Below are positions 5,680 to 14,105 of a DNA stretch of 22,178 nt, one piece after another. Numbering within the stretch: position 1 is the stretch's first letter; the number at the start of each line of letters is the position of its first letter. The stretch spans positions 1-22,178 of the forward strand of contig DVNG01000022.1 in NCBI GenBank assembly GCA_018714545.1. Reading direction: 5' to 3'. The notes under the pieces are model-generated. The model saw nothing but the letters and a program-made list of their open reading frames with translations, searched no databases and had not been told where the DNA came from. The stretch is from Limousia pullorum (GTDB lineage Bacteria; Bacillota; Clostridia; Oscillospirales; Acutalibacteraceae). The position numbers were made by a program, and so were the translations under genes.

Positions 5680-8631
5680 ATGACTGCAACCAGTAAGAGG
5701 TCTGATCTGAGAAAATTTTCCGGTCAGAAAAAAGAATCATTTTTGCATCGTCATAAGTATCTGCTATGGTCTTTTTTGATACCATTTTTGATTATGGGAG
5801 TGGCGTTTGCCGTGGCGGGTATTGCGCCTTTTGGCAATAAGCAGATACTTGTAGTTGACCTGTGGCATCAGTATTATCCATTTTTGGTTAGCTTGCAGAA
5901 CAAGCTTCAAAGCGGAGGTTCTCTGTTTTGGACTTGGGACGTGGGAATGGGTGTAAACTTCTTTGCACTTATGTCCTATTATCTGGCAAGTCCATTAAAT
6001 TTTTTGACGGTGTTTATACCGCAAAGTATATTGACGGAGTTCCTTGCTTTTTCTGTTGTGTTTAAAATAGGAATTGCAGGCCTAAGCTTTGCAATCTTTT
6101 TAAGGTACACCTTTAAGATTAACAACTGGTCTTTGGTGATGTTTTCACCCATGTACGCCCTTTGTTCTTTCCTTATGGGTTATTACTGGAACGTAATCTG
6201 GCTTGACACTGTGGCAATTCTGCCCCTTGTTGTCACCGGTACAGTGGCTTTGATGAGAGAGGGAAAGTTTAAGCTTTACATAGTTTCCCTTGCCCTTTCA
6301 GTGCTGGCAAACTACTATATAGGACTTTTCACCTGTATATTTGTTTTGCTGTGCTATATAGGCTACAACATCTGCATGTGGGACGGCTTCAAGAAGTTTA
6401 TGAAGCGTTTCGGAAGAATTGCACTTTCAACCTTAGTTGCTTTGGCAATAACAGCAATTCTCACATTGCCGGCATTTTTTGCTCTGCAAAATACCTATTC
6501 CACCACAAGCACCTTCCCGAAAACCTACGCCATAAATATAGGCGGTTCAAACGACCTGGAGGGAACACTTATTGCGATTCAAAAGGTTATTTCAAACAGC
6601 ATAGCCTTTGTTGAACCCACCTCAAAAGAGGGACTTCCAAACATTTACTGCACATATGCGGCAATGTTCCTGGGACTTTTGAGTTTGCTTTCAGGAAAAA
6701 TCAAGAAAAGAGAAAAAGTATTTAATGTATTTATGCTTGTTTTCTTTATAATGAGCTTTATTATAAGACAGCTGGACTATATATGGCACGGCTTCCATTT
6801 TACAAATATGCTTCCATACAGATTCAGCTTCCTTTTCAGCTTTGTACTTGTGACAATGGCATTTAGAGCCTATTCACACATGGCGTTCTTCAATAAGTGG
6901 GATGTTATGCTTGCGGGAATTTTATCATTGATACCGATTATTCTCGCAATAGGCGTTCAGGAGACACTGCCCATAGTGCTGACCGTTGTAATTTTGGCAG
7001 CTTTGTTCATAATTGTATATCTTTTCACCACAAGAAAGATTTCAAGAAAAACCATGAACGGTATGCTCTCGATATTCCTTGTTGTTGAGTTTATAGCAAG
7101 CGCAGCTTTAGGTATCAACGCTGTGGGAGTTACCACAAAGGACGGATATCCGAGAGAGGGCGAAAGCGTTTCAAAGCTTTTAAATCAAATTGAGGAAAAA
7201 GAGTCAGGCACAAATGAATTTTTCAGAACAGAAATGACCACAACCCAGACTCTTAACGACGGAGCATTAAACGGATACAACGGAATTTCACTTTTTGATT
7301 CAATGGCAAATGTGAGCATAAGCTCCTTTGCGGAAAACACAGGACTTACCGGAAGAAAATCCGGAAACAGATATTCCTACCGTGAAAGCTCACCTGTTAC
7401 AAATCTTCTGTTTAACCTTAAATACCTTATTGCCCGTGACGGCAAGTACAATAATACATTGTACATGGAAGAGATTGCTCAGGAGGGCAATGTAAAGCTT
7501 ATGGAGAACACAGCATATCTTCCTATCGGATTTATGGCAAATGAGGATATGCTGAAATACGAGGTTGACAAGACGGTGGACAATCCTATTGAAAATCAAA
7601 ATGAGATTTTCTCCTATGCTACCGGAATTGACGAGGATGTTTTCACAATCCTTAATGTTGTCAGCCAGGGACACACAGACTATGCTGTTTTCCCGGTAAA
7701 CAAGACCTCGGATTATAAATATTCTTTCTCAACAAATAACAGCGCAGTTGCGCCTCATCTCAAATACAATTACGAAATGCCGGAAGACGGTATGGTATGC
7801 TTCTATGCCAATATCACAAACGCCGACAGTCTTACTCTTTATGTAAATGACGAGAGTCAGGGTTCTTTTGATATAAGCAAGGCTTATGTTGCCTGCGGCG
7901 GAGTTTTCAATAAAGGCGATAAAATTTCCCTTTATGTTGACCTTGACGAGGGCGCAAGCGGAACTGCCACAGTTGTATGCGGATATTTCAACCAGGATGT
8001 TTTCGACGAGGGCTATGAAATTCTCAGCCAGAACACTTTGGAAACAACCGCATATACAGATTCTTCAATAGAGGGAACAATAACTGTTGATGAGGACGGC
8101 TTGTTCTACACATCAATTCCTTATGAAGAGGGCTGGAGAGCCTGGGTTGACGGAGAAGAGGTTGAAATAACTCCTGTAGGAAATGCAATGCTTGCATTCA
8201 GCCTTTCAGAGGGAACACACACTGTTAAGATGTCATTTATTCCAAAGGGCTTTTGGCCGGGACTGCTGATATTTATCGGCGGCGTGGCTGTGTTTATAAT
8301 AATGTGCCTTGTGGCTTGGATTACGGGAAGAAAGAGAGATAAGGGACTTTACAAGACCTTTAACGACGAACAGACCGGATATCCGGACGACGAACAGGCT
8401 TTGATTGAAGCTCAGGAAAGAGAAGAGAGAAAACGCCTTGAGGAGCTGGAACGCAAGCGCAAAGAAAGAGAAGAGCGTATGCTTCAAGAGGGCGAGTATT
8501 ACAGCGGCGAAGAAAATACAGAGCCTGCGGAGGAGCTTTCCGAAACCACCAAAAGGGTATTGGAGTACGAAGAAATGCAGGCGGCTGAGGACTCAAAAAC
8601 TGAGGACGGACAGGACAGTATACCGGAATAA
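5680..8631 (+). CDS. YfhO-family polytopic membrane protein (GT-C-like)
   Basis: The 983-residue protein belongs to the YfhO family, whose studied Firmicute members take part in glycosylation of envelope polymers such as lipoteichoic acid. The acceptor here is unknown. A cytoplasmic N-terminus (about 28 residues) leads to a first helix near 29-48, then the acidic motif VVDLWHQYYP around 60, where GT-C enzymes keep a catalytic Asp. About a dozen further helices run to roughly 480. An extracytoplasmic beta-rich part follows, ending in the typical EGWRAWVDGEE and SEGTHTVKMSFIPKG motifs, and a last helix lies near 862-882. A highly charged tail of about 100 residues (883-983) follows, rich in Glu, Arg and Lys and likely coiled coil in part. 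GGAGG (5669-5673) supports the ATG. The gene stands alone. Confidence 0.88.
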   Translation: MTATSKRSDLRKFSGQKKESFLHRHKYLLWSFLIPFLIMGVAFAVAGIAPFGNKQILVVDLWHQYYPFLVSLQNKLQSGGSLFWTWDVGMGVNFFALMSYYLASPLNFLTVFIPQSILTEFLAFSVVFKIGIAGLSFAIFLRYTFKINNWSLVMFSPMYALCSFLMGYYWNVIWLDTVAILPLVVTGTVALMREGKFKLYIVSLALSVLANYYIGLFTCIFVLLCYIGYNICMWDGFKKFMKRFGRIALSTLVALAITAILTLPAFFALQNTYSTTSTFPKTYAINIGGSNDLEGTLIAIQKVISNSIAFVEPTSKEGLPNIYCTYAAMFLGLLSLLSGKIKKREKVFNVFMLVFFIMSFIIRQLDYIWHGFHFTNMLPYRFSFLFSFVLVTMAFRAYSHMAFFNKWDVMLAGILSLIPIILAIGVQETLPIVLTVVILAALFIIVYLFTTRKISRKTMNGMLSIFLVVEFIASAALGINAVGVTTKDGYPREGESVSKLLNQIEEKESGTNEFFRTEMTTTQTLNDGALNGYNGISLFDSMANVSISSFAENTGLTGRKSGNRYSYRESSPVTNLLFNLKYLIARDGKYNNTLYMEEIAQEGNVKLMENTAYLPIGFMANEDMLKYEVDKTVDNPIENQNEIFSYATGIDEDVFTILNVVSQGHTDYAVFPVNKTSDYKYSFSTNNSAVAPHLKYNYEMPEDGMVCFYANITNADSLTLYVNDESQGSFDISKAYVACGGVFNKGDKISLYVDLDEGASGTATVVCGYFNQDVFDEGYEILSQNTLETTAYTDSSIEGTITVDEDGLFYTSIPYEEGWRAWVDGEEVEITPVGNAMLAFSLSEGTHTVKMSFIPKGFWPGLLIFIGGVAVFIIMCLVAWITGRKRDKGLYKTFNDEQTGYPDDEQALIEAQEREERKRLEELERKRKEREERMLQEGEYYSGEENTEPAEELSETTKRVLEYEEMQAAEDSKTEDGQDSIPE

Positions 8632-8708
8632 TACTTTAACAATTTAGGTCTTATCTTTTAAGCAAATGGAATAAAAAAATAAGCTTAGGGAAAGCCGAAA
8701 TAAAAAGG

Positions 8709-8742
8709 ACGGGCGTGCAGGAATGTACGTCTGTTTCTTTTT
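8709..8742 (+). terminator. Terminator after the YfhO gene
   Basis: A 10-bp stem with three G-T pairs (8709-8718 with 8725-8734) and loop AGGAAT is followed by TTCTTTTT. It lies about 75 bases after the stop codon and before the rnf promoter. Confidence 0.6.
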
Positions 8743-8761
8743 GTTATTATACTTTAAATCA

Positions 8762-8790
8762 TTGAAAATAAAGGGGAAAAGTGATAAAAT
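8762..8790 (+). promoter_or_regulatory. Promoter of the rnf operon
   Basis: TTGAAA (8762-8767), a 17-bp spacer and TAAAAT (8785-8790) preceded by TGA (extended -10) make a strong sigma-A promoter. The expected transcript starts near 8797, with a leader of about 85 nt before rnfC. Confidence 0.65.
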
Positions 8791-8810
8791 AAAGGTAATT
8801 TTTCGTGTGT

Positions 8811-8830
8811 TTGTGTTAAGTAAAACACAG
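8811..8830. promoter_or_regulatory. Operator-like palindrome in the rnf leader
   Basis: The dyad TGTGTT-N6-AACACA (8812-8829) lies about 15 bases downstream of the predicted rnf start site, where a bound repressor could block elongation. It resembles the redox-sensor Rex class only loosely and does not match the TTGTTAA-N4-TTAACAA consensus, so I leave the regulator unnamed. Confidence 0.35.
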
Positions 8831-8882
8831 GCGGATGAAAAAGGATGAAAAGAAATGTTCACAAAATCGGAGGTAATCTGAA

Positions 8883-10277
8883 ATGAAAAACGTAAGTCTT
8901 ACCTTTCCGGTGCGGCCGTTTTCAACAAGGGGCGGAGCGAAAGTTCCACACCGAAAGAATACAGCCGCTATGGAAACTGTTGTGATGCCTGCGCCGAAAG
9001 AAGTGATAATACCTATGTCACAGCATATAGGCGCTCCCTGCAATGTTATTGTAAGACCCGGCGACCATGTGGACGTTGGTCAGTCTATCGGAGAAAACGA
9101 CAGCTTCGTAACTGCACCAATACACGCAAGTGTGTCCGGAACTGTAAAAAAAATAATAGATCTTAAAATGCCCAACGGCTCTAAGGTTAAAGCCGTGGTG
9201 ATAGAGTCAGACGGAAAGATGACAAAATCACCTTACGCAGTACCACCTGCCGCAGAAACAAAGGAACAGCTTTTGCTTGCCATAAAGAGAAGCGGCTTGG
9301 TAGGCTTGGGCGGAGCGGGATTTCCTGCCCATGTAAAGCTGAGTATTCCACAGGATAAAAAAATTGATACCCTTATTATAAACGGTGCGGAGTGCGAACC
9401 CTACATCACCTCCGACCACAGGGAAATACTTGAAAATTCATGGGATATACTCTCAGGAATTAAGATTGTAAAGGACCTTTTGGACGTACACCGTGTAATT
9501 ATCGGAATTGAAAGCAACAAGCCGGACGCTATAAAGGTGCTTTCCCAGATTGCGGACAATGAAGCCGCAGACCCGGACGATGAGGTTAGAATATTAACAC
9601 TTAAATCCTCTTACCCACAGGGTGCAGAGAAAGTTTTAATAAGAGCCTGTACCGGAAGAAAGGTGCCTGCCGGAAAGCTTCCTGCGGACGTTGGCTGTGT
9701 TGTTATGAATGTAACCTCCGTTGCGTTTATTGCAAAGTATCTTAAAACAGGTATTCCCCTTGTTTCAAAGAGAATTACAGTTGACGGAAGCGCAATAAAA
9801 GAGCCTAAAAATGTTATAGTTCCTTTGGGTACACCTATTAAGGATGTTATTGAGTTCTGCGGAGGCTATAAGTGCGAGCCTAAGAAAATTTTGATGGGCG
9901 GCCCTATGATGGGTATTGCTTTGACAGACGACAGTATGCCTGTTTTAAAGCAGAACAACGCAATTTTGGCTTTTGACGAAAAGGACGCAAAGCTTGCAGA
10001 GGAAACCGACTGCATACGCTGCGGAAAATGTCTTAAAAGCTGTCCTATGTCTTTGATGCCTGAGGCTATTGCAGGCTGTGTAAAGCTTAAAGACGTTAAG
10101 GAACTGGAAAAGCTCAATGTTATGACCTGTATGGAGTGCGGAAGCTGTGCATTTAACTGCCCTGCTCATAAGCATCTTGTGCAGACCATAAGAGAGGGCA
10201 AGGCAATGGTTAGAGCCGAAGCCCAGAGAAAAGCCGAAGAACAGAAGAAAGAGGAGGCAAAGAAGAATGAACAGTAA
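8883..10277 (+). CDS. rnfC: Rnf complex subunit C (NADH-binding, Fe-S)
   Basis: RnfC is the peripheral cytoplasmic subunit at the NAD(H) end of the Rnf complex, which oxidises reduced ferredoxin, reduces NAD+ and pumps Na+ or H+. The 464 residues begin with the family motif TFPVRPFSTRGGAKVPHRK. A barrel-sandwich region follows (GDHVDVGQSIGE), then the nucleotide/FMN-binding GLGGAGFPAHVKL near residue 140. Two [4Fe-4S] motifs are intact: C377-x2-C380-x2-C383-x3-C387 and C416-x2-C419-x2-C422-x3-C426. The last 20 residues are a Lys/Glu-rich tail. GGAGG (8869-8873) sets the ATG. It is first of six rnf genes and overlaps rnfD by 11 bases. Confidence 0.96.
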   Translation: MKNVSLTFPVRPFSTRGGAKVPHRKNTAAMETVVMPAPKEVIIPMSQHIGAPCNVIVRPGDHVDVGQSIGENDSFVTAPIHASVSGTVKKIIDLKMPNGSKVKAVVIESDGKMTKSPYAVPPAAETKEQLLLAIKRSGLVGLGGAGFPAHVKLSIPQDKKIDTLIINGAECEPYITSDHREILENSWDILSGIKIVKDLLDVHRVIIGIESNKPDAIKVLSQIADNEAADPDDEVRILTLKSSYPQGAEKVLIRACTGRKVPAGKLPADVGCVVMNVTSVAFIAKYLKTGIPLVSKRITVDGSAIKEPKNVIVPLGTPIKDVIEFCGGYKCEPKKILMGGPMMGIALTDDSMPVLKQNNAILAFDEKDAKLAEETDCIRCGKCLKSCPMSLMPEAIAGCVKLKDVKELEKLNVMTCMECGSCAFNCPAHKHLVQTIREGKAMVRAEAQRKAEEQKKEEAKKNEQ

Positions 10278-11223
10278 TATGTATGTTTCCGCTTCCCCTC
10301 ATCTGAGAAGCGGCATTTCCACCACTTCAATTATGAGGGACGTTGTTATAGCCCTTTTACCCTCAGTTGTTGCCGGAAGTATTATTTTCGGTGTAAGAGC
10401 ATTGCTTATTGTGGCTCTTACAGTGGCTTCCTGTGTTGTTTCCGAGTATATTTCAAGAAAGGTAATGAAGAGAAACAACACAATAGGTGACTTGTCCGCA
10501 GTTGTCACAGGCGTTTTGCTGGGACTTAACTATCCGGTGGGAATTAACCCGGTTATGGCTGTGTTCGGCGGAGTTGTAGCAATAGTTGTGGTAAAGCAGA
10601 TGTTCGGCGGAATAGGCCAGAACTTTGTAAACCCTGCATTGGCTGCAAGAATTATTCTCCTTGTTTCTTTCCCGACAGATATGACCACATGGGCATCTCC
10701 TTTCTACTATACACAGGGAGCTGTTGACGCAGTTACAAGCGCAACACCTTTGGCTCAGAACGCCGCAGGAACCTTCAGCGGTTCTTATCTTGATTTGTTT
10801 TTGGGAAATGTGGGAGGCTGTATCGGTGAAACCTGTGCCCTTGCAATTCTCGTAGGTGGAATTTACCTTATTGCAAGAAAGGTTATAAGCCCTATAATCC
10901 CTGTTACATATATAGCCACAGTTTTTGTTTTGGCTTTTGTTATGGGTCAGGACCCTGTTTTCCATATACTCAGCGGCGGTGTTATGCTTGGAGCGTTTTT
11001 CATGGCTACCGACTACACAACCTCACCTATAACCTCAAAGGGAAAGGTTATTTTCGCTATGGGCTGCGGACTTATGACAATGCTCATAAGAGTTTACGCA
11101 AACCTGCCGGAGGGAGTTTCCTTCTCTATTGTGCTTATGAATATACTTGTTCCTCACATTGAAAACCTCACAAGACCAAAGGCTTTCGGTGAGATAAAGA
11201 AAAAAATAAAGGGGGATAAGTAA
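10267..11223 (+). CDS. rnfD: Rnf complex subunit D (membrane flavoprotein)
   Basis: RnfD is an integral membrane subunit that carries a covalently bound FMN and probably forms part of the ion path. The 318 residues contain about nine hydrophobic helices and the family segments NYPVGINPVMA and GQNFVNPALAARI. The flavin threonine is predicted as T160 within AVTSATPLAQ. The start is inside the end of rnfC, with GAGGAGG (10251-10257) 9 bases upstream. A second ATG four codons later is possible but would be farther from that site. It is directly followed by rnfG with no gap. Confidence 0.95.
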   Translation: MNSNMYVSASPHLRSGISTTSIMRDVVIALLPSVVAGSIIFGVRALLIVALTVASCVVSEYISRKVMKRNNTIGDLSAVVTGVLLGLNYPVGINPVMAVFGGVVAIVVVKQMFGGIGQNFVNPALAARIILLVSFPTDMTTWASPFYYTQGAVDAVTSATPLAQNAAGTFSGSYLDLFLGNVGGCIGETCALAILVGGIYLIARKVISPIIPVTYIATVFVLAFVMGQDPVFHILSGGVMLGAFFMATDYTTSPITSKGKVIFAMGCGLMTMLIRVYANLPEGVSFSIVLMNILVPHIENLTRPKAFGEIKKKIKGDK

Positions 11224-11805
11224 ATGAAAAATTCAAGACTTAAAGAAATCCTTATCCCTACAGTTTCGCTTTTTGTAATCTGTCTTTGCGTTACAGCTTT
11301 ACTTGCCGTGACAAATGCGGTTACAAAGGACGCCATTGCCTACCAGCAGGAGCTTTCCGCCGCAGAGTCAAGACAGGCGGTATGTCCCGATGCTGTGGAC
11401 TTTGAAAAAGTAGAATACGATGTTCAGGGCGTTGAATGTTACAAGGCTTTGGACGAAAGCGGAAACCTTATAGGCTATGCCATTTCATCTGCTTCCCGTG
11501 GATACGGCGGAGATGTCAAGGTTATGACCGGAATAAACGCAGAGGACGGCTCTGTAATCGCCATAAATGTTTATGACAACTCAGGAGAAACCCCGGGTCT
11601 TGGCGTAAATACTTCCGGTGAGAAGTTTACTTCCCAGTTTGCGGGACTTTCCTCAGGTACGGGAGTTACAGTTGACAAGGACGCAGGAAAAAATCCTGAC
11701 AGCGTGGCTGTTGACTCTGTAACGGGCGCAACCATTTCATCCCGTGCGGTTACAAATGCGGTAAATCAGGCTTTTGAAGCCTACAATGCGGTAAAGGAGG
11801 GGTAA
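11224..11805 (+). CDS. rnfG: Rnf complex subunit G (FMN-binding)
   Basis: RnfG has one N-terminal membrane helix (about residues 9-30) and an extracytoplasmic FMN-binding domain. The flavin is attached to a threonine in the VTGATISS motif, predicted as T170. The 193-residue length and the segment GETPGLGVNTSGEKF fit the family. The ATG follows the rnfD stop directly, with a GGGGG-type ribosome binding site in the end of rnfD, so the two are translated together. Confidence 0.95.
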   Translation: MKNSRLKEILIPTVSLFVICLCVTALLAVTNAVTKDAIAYQQELSAAESRQAVCPDAVDFEKVEYDVQGVECYKALDESGNLIGYAISSASRGYGGDVKVMTGINAEDGSVIAINVYDNSGETPGLGVNTSGEKFTSQFAGLSSGTGVTVDKDAGKNPDSVAVDSVTGATISSRAVTNAVNQAFEAYNAVKEG

Positions 11806-11808
11806 TTT

Positions 11809-12504
11809 ATGGAAAAGAAATCACTTTTTAAGGAATTTTCCAAAGGAATAATCAAAGAAAACCCCGTTTTGTGTCTTGTTTTGGGAACCTGCCCAACCTT
11901 GGCGGTAACAACCTCGGCTTCAAACGCTATCGGAATGGGCGTTGCCGCAACTGCGGTTTTGGTTTGCTCTAATATGGTTATTTCTCTTTTGAGAAAGGTA
12001 ATACCGGGAAAGGTAAGAATTCCCGCATACATAACAATAATCGCAGGCTTTGTTACTATAGTTCAAATGCTTGTGCAGGCTTTTGCCCCTGCAATAAACG
12101 ACAGCTTGGGAATTTATCTTCCGCTTATAGTTGTTAACTGCATTATTTTGGGAAGAGCCGAAATGTTTGCAAGTAAAAACAAGGTTATCCCATCAATGCT
12201 TGACGGTTTGGGAATGGGCGTAGGCTTTACCGCCGCAATGCTTCTTATGGGTATGATAAGAGAGCTTTTCGGCGCAGGCTCATTGTTCGGAATACCGATA
12301 CTTTCAAACTTCATGTCACCGGTAATCGCCTTTATTCTTCCTCCGGGAGGATTTTTCGTGTTCGGTATGCTTATCGCCCTTGCAAATAAGCTCAACGGCG
12401 GAAAGGGCAAAGCACCGGAAGAGGTTGGCTGTGCCGGATGTCCTATGAAAAACAGATGTCAGAATATCAAAGACGGCTGTAAAACAAAGGAGGGTGAAGC
12501 ATAA
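11809..12504 (+). CDS. rnfE: Rnf complex subunit E, with cysteine-rich C-terminal tail
   Basis: RnfE and RnfA are homologous six-helix membrane proteins that pair in the membrane. Known structures place a [2Fe-2S] cluster between them, bound by two cysteines from each. The expected pair here is C28 in LGTCPTLAV and C111 in VVNCIILGRAEMF. The 231-residue protein then ends in a hydrophilic tail with four cysteines, C208-x2-C211-x5-C217-x6-C224. Such a pattern could bind an extra Fe-S cluster or another metal at the cytoplasmic face. The gene sits 3 bases after rnfG, with AAGGAGGGG upstream, and its stop shares one base with the rnfA start (TAATG). Confidence 0.95.
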   Translation: MEKKSLFKEFSKGIIKENPVLCLVLGTCPTLAVTTSASNAIGMGVAATAVLVCSNMVISLLRKVIPGKVRIPAYITIIAGFVTIVQMLVQAFAPAINDSLGIYLPLIVVNCIILGRAEMFASKNKVIPSMLDGLGMGVGFTAAMLLMGMIRELFGAGSLFGIPILSNFMSPVIAFILPPGGFFVFGMLIALANKLNGGKGKAPEEVGCAGCPMKNRCQNIKDGCKTKEGEA

Positions 12505-13118
12505 TGGGAACAGTACAGAGTCTTGTAAGCGTTTTCCTTGCGGCTATCCTTACGGAAAACTATGTATTGAGTAAATTTTTGGGTATCTGCCCATTTTTGG
12601 GAGTTTCCAAAAAGGTAAACACAGCTTTGGGCATGAGCTGTGCGGTAACATTCGTTATGGTGCTTGCCACAGCGGTAACATGGCCTATTTATACAGGAAT
12701 ACTTGTGCCTAACAATTTAGCTTACCTGCAAACAATCGTGTTTATTTTGGTTATTGCAGGTCTTGTACAGCTGGTTGAAATTGCACTTAAAAAATATATG
12801 CCTCCTCTTTACAATTCACTTGGAATTTATCTGCCCCTTATAACCACAAACTGTGCGGTTTTGGGCGTTACCATGCTGGTTTTGGAAAAAGCCGCCGCAG
12901 ACGTTACATACGGTTACGGTCATGCGCTGGTAAACGCTTTCGGTGCAGGTATAGGATTTTTGGTTGCAATGGTTATGTTTGCAGGTGTAAGACAAAGACT
13001 TGAAACCTGCGACATACCGAAAAGTCTTAAAGGACTTCCGATAACACTTGTTGCAGCTTCCCTTACCTCTTTGAGCTTTTTGGGATTTTCGGGACTTGTT
13101 GAAGGTCTTATGGGCTGA
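12504..13118 (+). CDS. rnfA: Rnf complex subunit A
   Basis: This is a six-helix integral membrane subunit of 204 residues. The motif TENYVLSKFLGICPFLGVS near the N-terminus is diagnostic. The cysteines expected to bind the intramembrane [2Fe-2S] cluster with RnfE are C29 (GICPFLG) and C117 (TTNCAVLG). Translation is probably coupled to rnfE through the TAATG overlap, with AAAGGAGG shortly upstream. Confidence 0.95.
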   Translation: MGTVQSLVSVFLAAILTENYVLSKFLGICPFLGVSKKVNTALGMSCAVTFVMVLATAVTWPIYTGILVPNNLAYLQTIVFILVIAGLVQLVEIALKKYMPPLYNSLGIYLPLITTNCAVLGVTMLVLEKAAADVTYGYGHALVNAFGAGIGFLVAMVMFAGVRQRLETCDIPKSLKGLPITLVAASLTSLSFLGFSGLVEGLMG

Positions 13119-13161
13119 TTGCCAAAAAACAGATGATAATTGATTGTAAGGAGAAATTGAT

Positions 13162-13953
13162 ATGAACGAGATTTTAATTGCGGTTTTAATTGTAGCCGCA
13201 ATGGGTTTGATAATCGGACTTATCCTTGCCGTGGCTTCTGTTATTATGGCTGTGCCAAAGGACGAAAAGGCAGAGGCTGTTTTGGAAGTTTTGCCGGGAG
13301 CTAACTGCGGCGCCTGCGGATATTCAGGATGCTCAGGATATGCAAAGGCACTTGCCCACGGAGAAGCCCAGCCGGGACTTTGCTCACCGGGCGGCGAGGA
13401 GTGCGTAAAGGCTATAGCCAAGGTTTTGGGAGTTGAAGCCGGCGCAATAGAGAGAAAAACCGCTGTTGTTAAATGCGACGGAACAGCGGAAAACTCACCT
13501 CTTAAAATGGAGTATCAGGGAATAACCACCTGTGCCGCCGCAGCAGCTCTTCACGGAGGAACAAAAAATTGTTCTTACGGCTGTATAGGCTTCGGCGACT
13601 GTGTAAATGTCTGCGAATACGACGCAATAGCCATTGAGGACAATGTGGCAAGAATAAATCCCGCAAAGTGCAAAAGCTGCGGAATGTGCGTAAAGACCTG
13701 CCCCAAGCACCTCATCTCCATTGTACCCCTTAAAAAGCAGGCTGTGGTTATGTGCAGCAACTGCGACAAGGGAGCCGCTGCAACTGCGGCATGCAGAACA
13801 GCCTGCATAGCCTGCATGAAGTGCGCTAAAACCTGTCCTGTTGGAGCTATAAAAATAGAAAATTTACATGCTGTTGTAAACCCTCAGCTTTGTACAGGAT
13901 GCGGAGAGTGCGCAAAGGTATGTCCAAAGAACTGTATCGGCATGATGCAGTGA
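13162..13953 (+). CDS. rnfB: Rnf complex subunit B (ferredoxin-oxidising, polyferredoxin)
   Basis: RnfB takes electrons from reduced ferredoxin. The 263 residues start with one membrane helix (about 4-28). A [4Fe-4S] domain follows, C49-x2-C52-x4-C57-x16-C74, in the NCGACGYSGC context. A central Cys-rich region comes next (YGCIGFGDCVNVC), then three further ferredoxin-type motifs: CKSCGMCVKTCP, CIACMKCAKTCP and CTGCGECAKVCP. This is the extended clostridial form. The start is supported by AAGGAG (13148-13153). A 43-base gap separates it from rnfA, the largest gap in the operon, but there is no terminator in it. The operon ends here. Confidence 0.96.
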   Translation: MNEILIAVLIVAAMGLIIGLILAVASVIMAVPKDEKAEAVLEVLPGANCGACGYSGCSGYAKALAHGEAQPGLCSPGGEECVKAIAKVLGVEAGAIERKTAVVKCDGTAENSPLKMEYQGITTCAAAAALHGGTKNCSYGCIGFGDCVNVCEYDAIAIEDNVARINPAKCKSCGMCVKTCPKHLISIVPLKKQAVVMCSNCDKGAAATAACRTACIACMKCAKTCPVGAIKIENLHAVVNPQLCTGCGECAKVCPKNCIGMMQ

Positions 13954-13977
13954 CAATACAGGTGAAATAATTATGAA

Positions 13978-14010
13978 TTTTTGTGAATAATAATTGATTT
14001 TTCACAAAAA
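13978..14010. repeat. Perfect 10-bp dyad after rnfB
   Basis: TTTTTGTGAA (13978-13987) and TTCACAAAAA (14001-14010) are exact reverse complements with a 13-nt spacer. The dyad lies between the rnfB stop and the operon terminator. It could fold in the mRNA 3' end or be a protein site upstream of the ABC operon. The TTGTGAA/TTCACAA half-sites recall redox-sensor Rex sites, but the spacing is too wide for a standard one. Confidence 0.5.
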
Positions 14011-14020
14011 GAATGAAAAT

Positions 14021-14062
14021 TCCCCGGTGTTTGCAGTATAATTATACAAGCCGGGGATTTTT
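14021..14062 (+). terminator. Terminator of the rnf operon
   Basis: TCCCCGG (14021-14027) pairs with CCGGGGA (14051-14057) and is followed by TTTTT. The interior contains a second, perfect 12-bp palindrome, GTATAATTATAC (14036-14047), that can extend the hairpin. Confidence 0.75.
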
Positions 14063-14105
14063 CTCTGTTTATAAGAAAATATACGGAGTACAGGAGTGAG
14101 TAAAG

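Noticed and set aside
12816..13421. Open frame of 201 codons on the minus strand across rnfA and rnfB
   Set aside because: It is a shadow of the conserved Rnf genes, with low-complexity Ser/Lys/Ala composition.
13981..14007. TTGTGAA...TTCACAA as a Rex operator
   Set aside because: Rex sites have a short spacer of a few bases; here the half-sites are 13 bases apart, so I report only the dyad.
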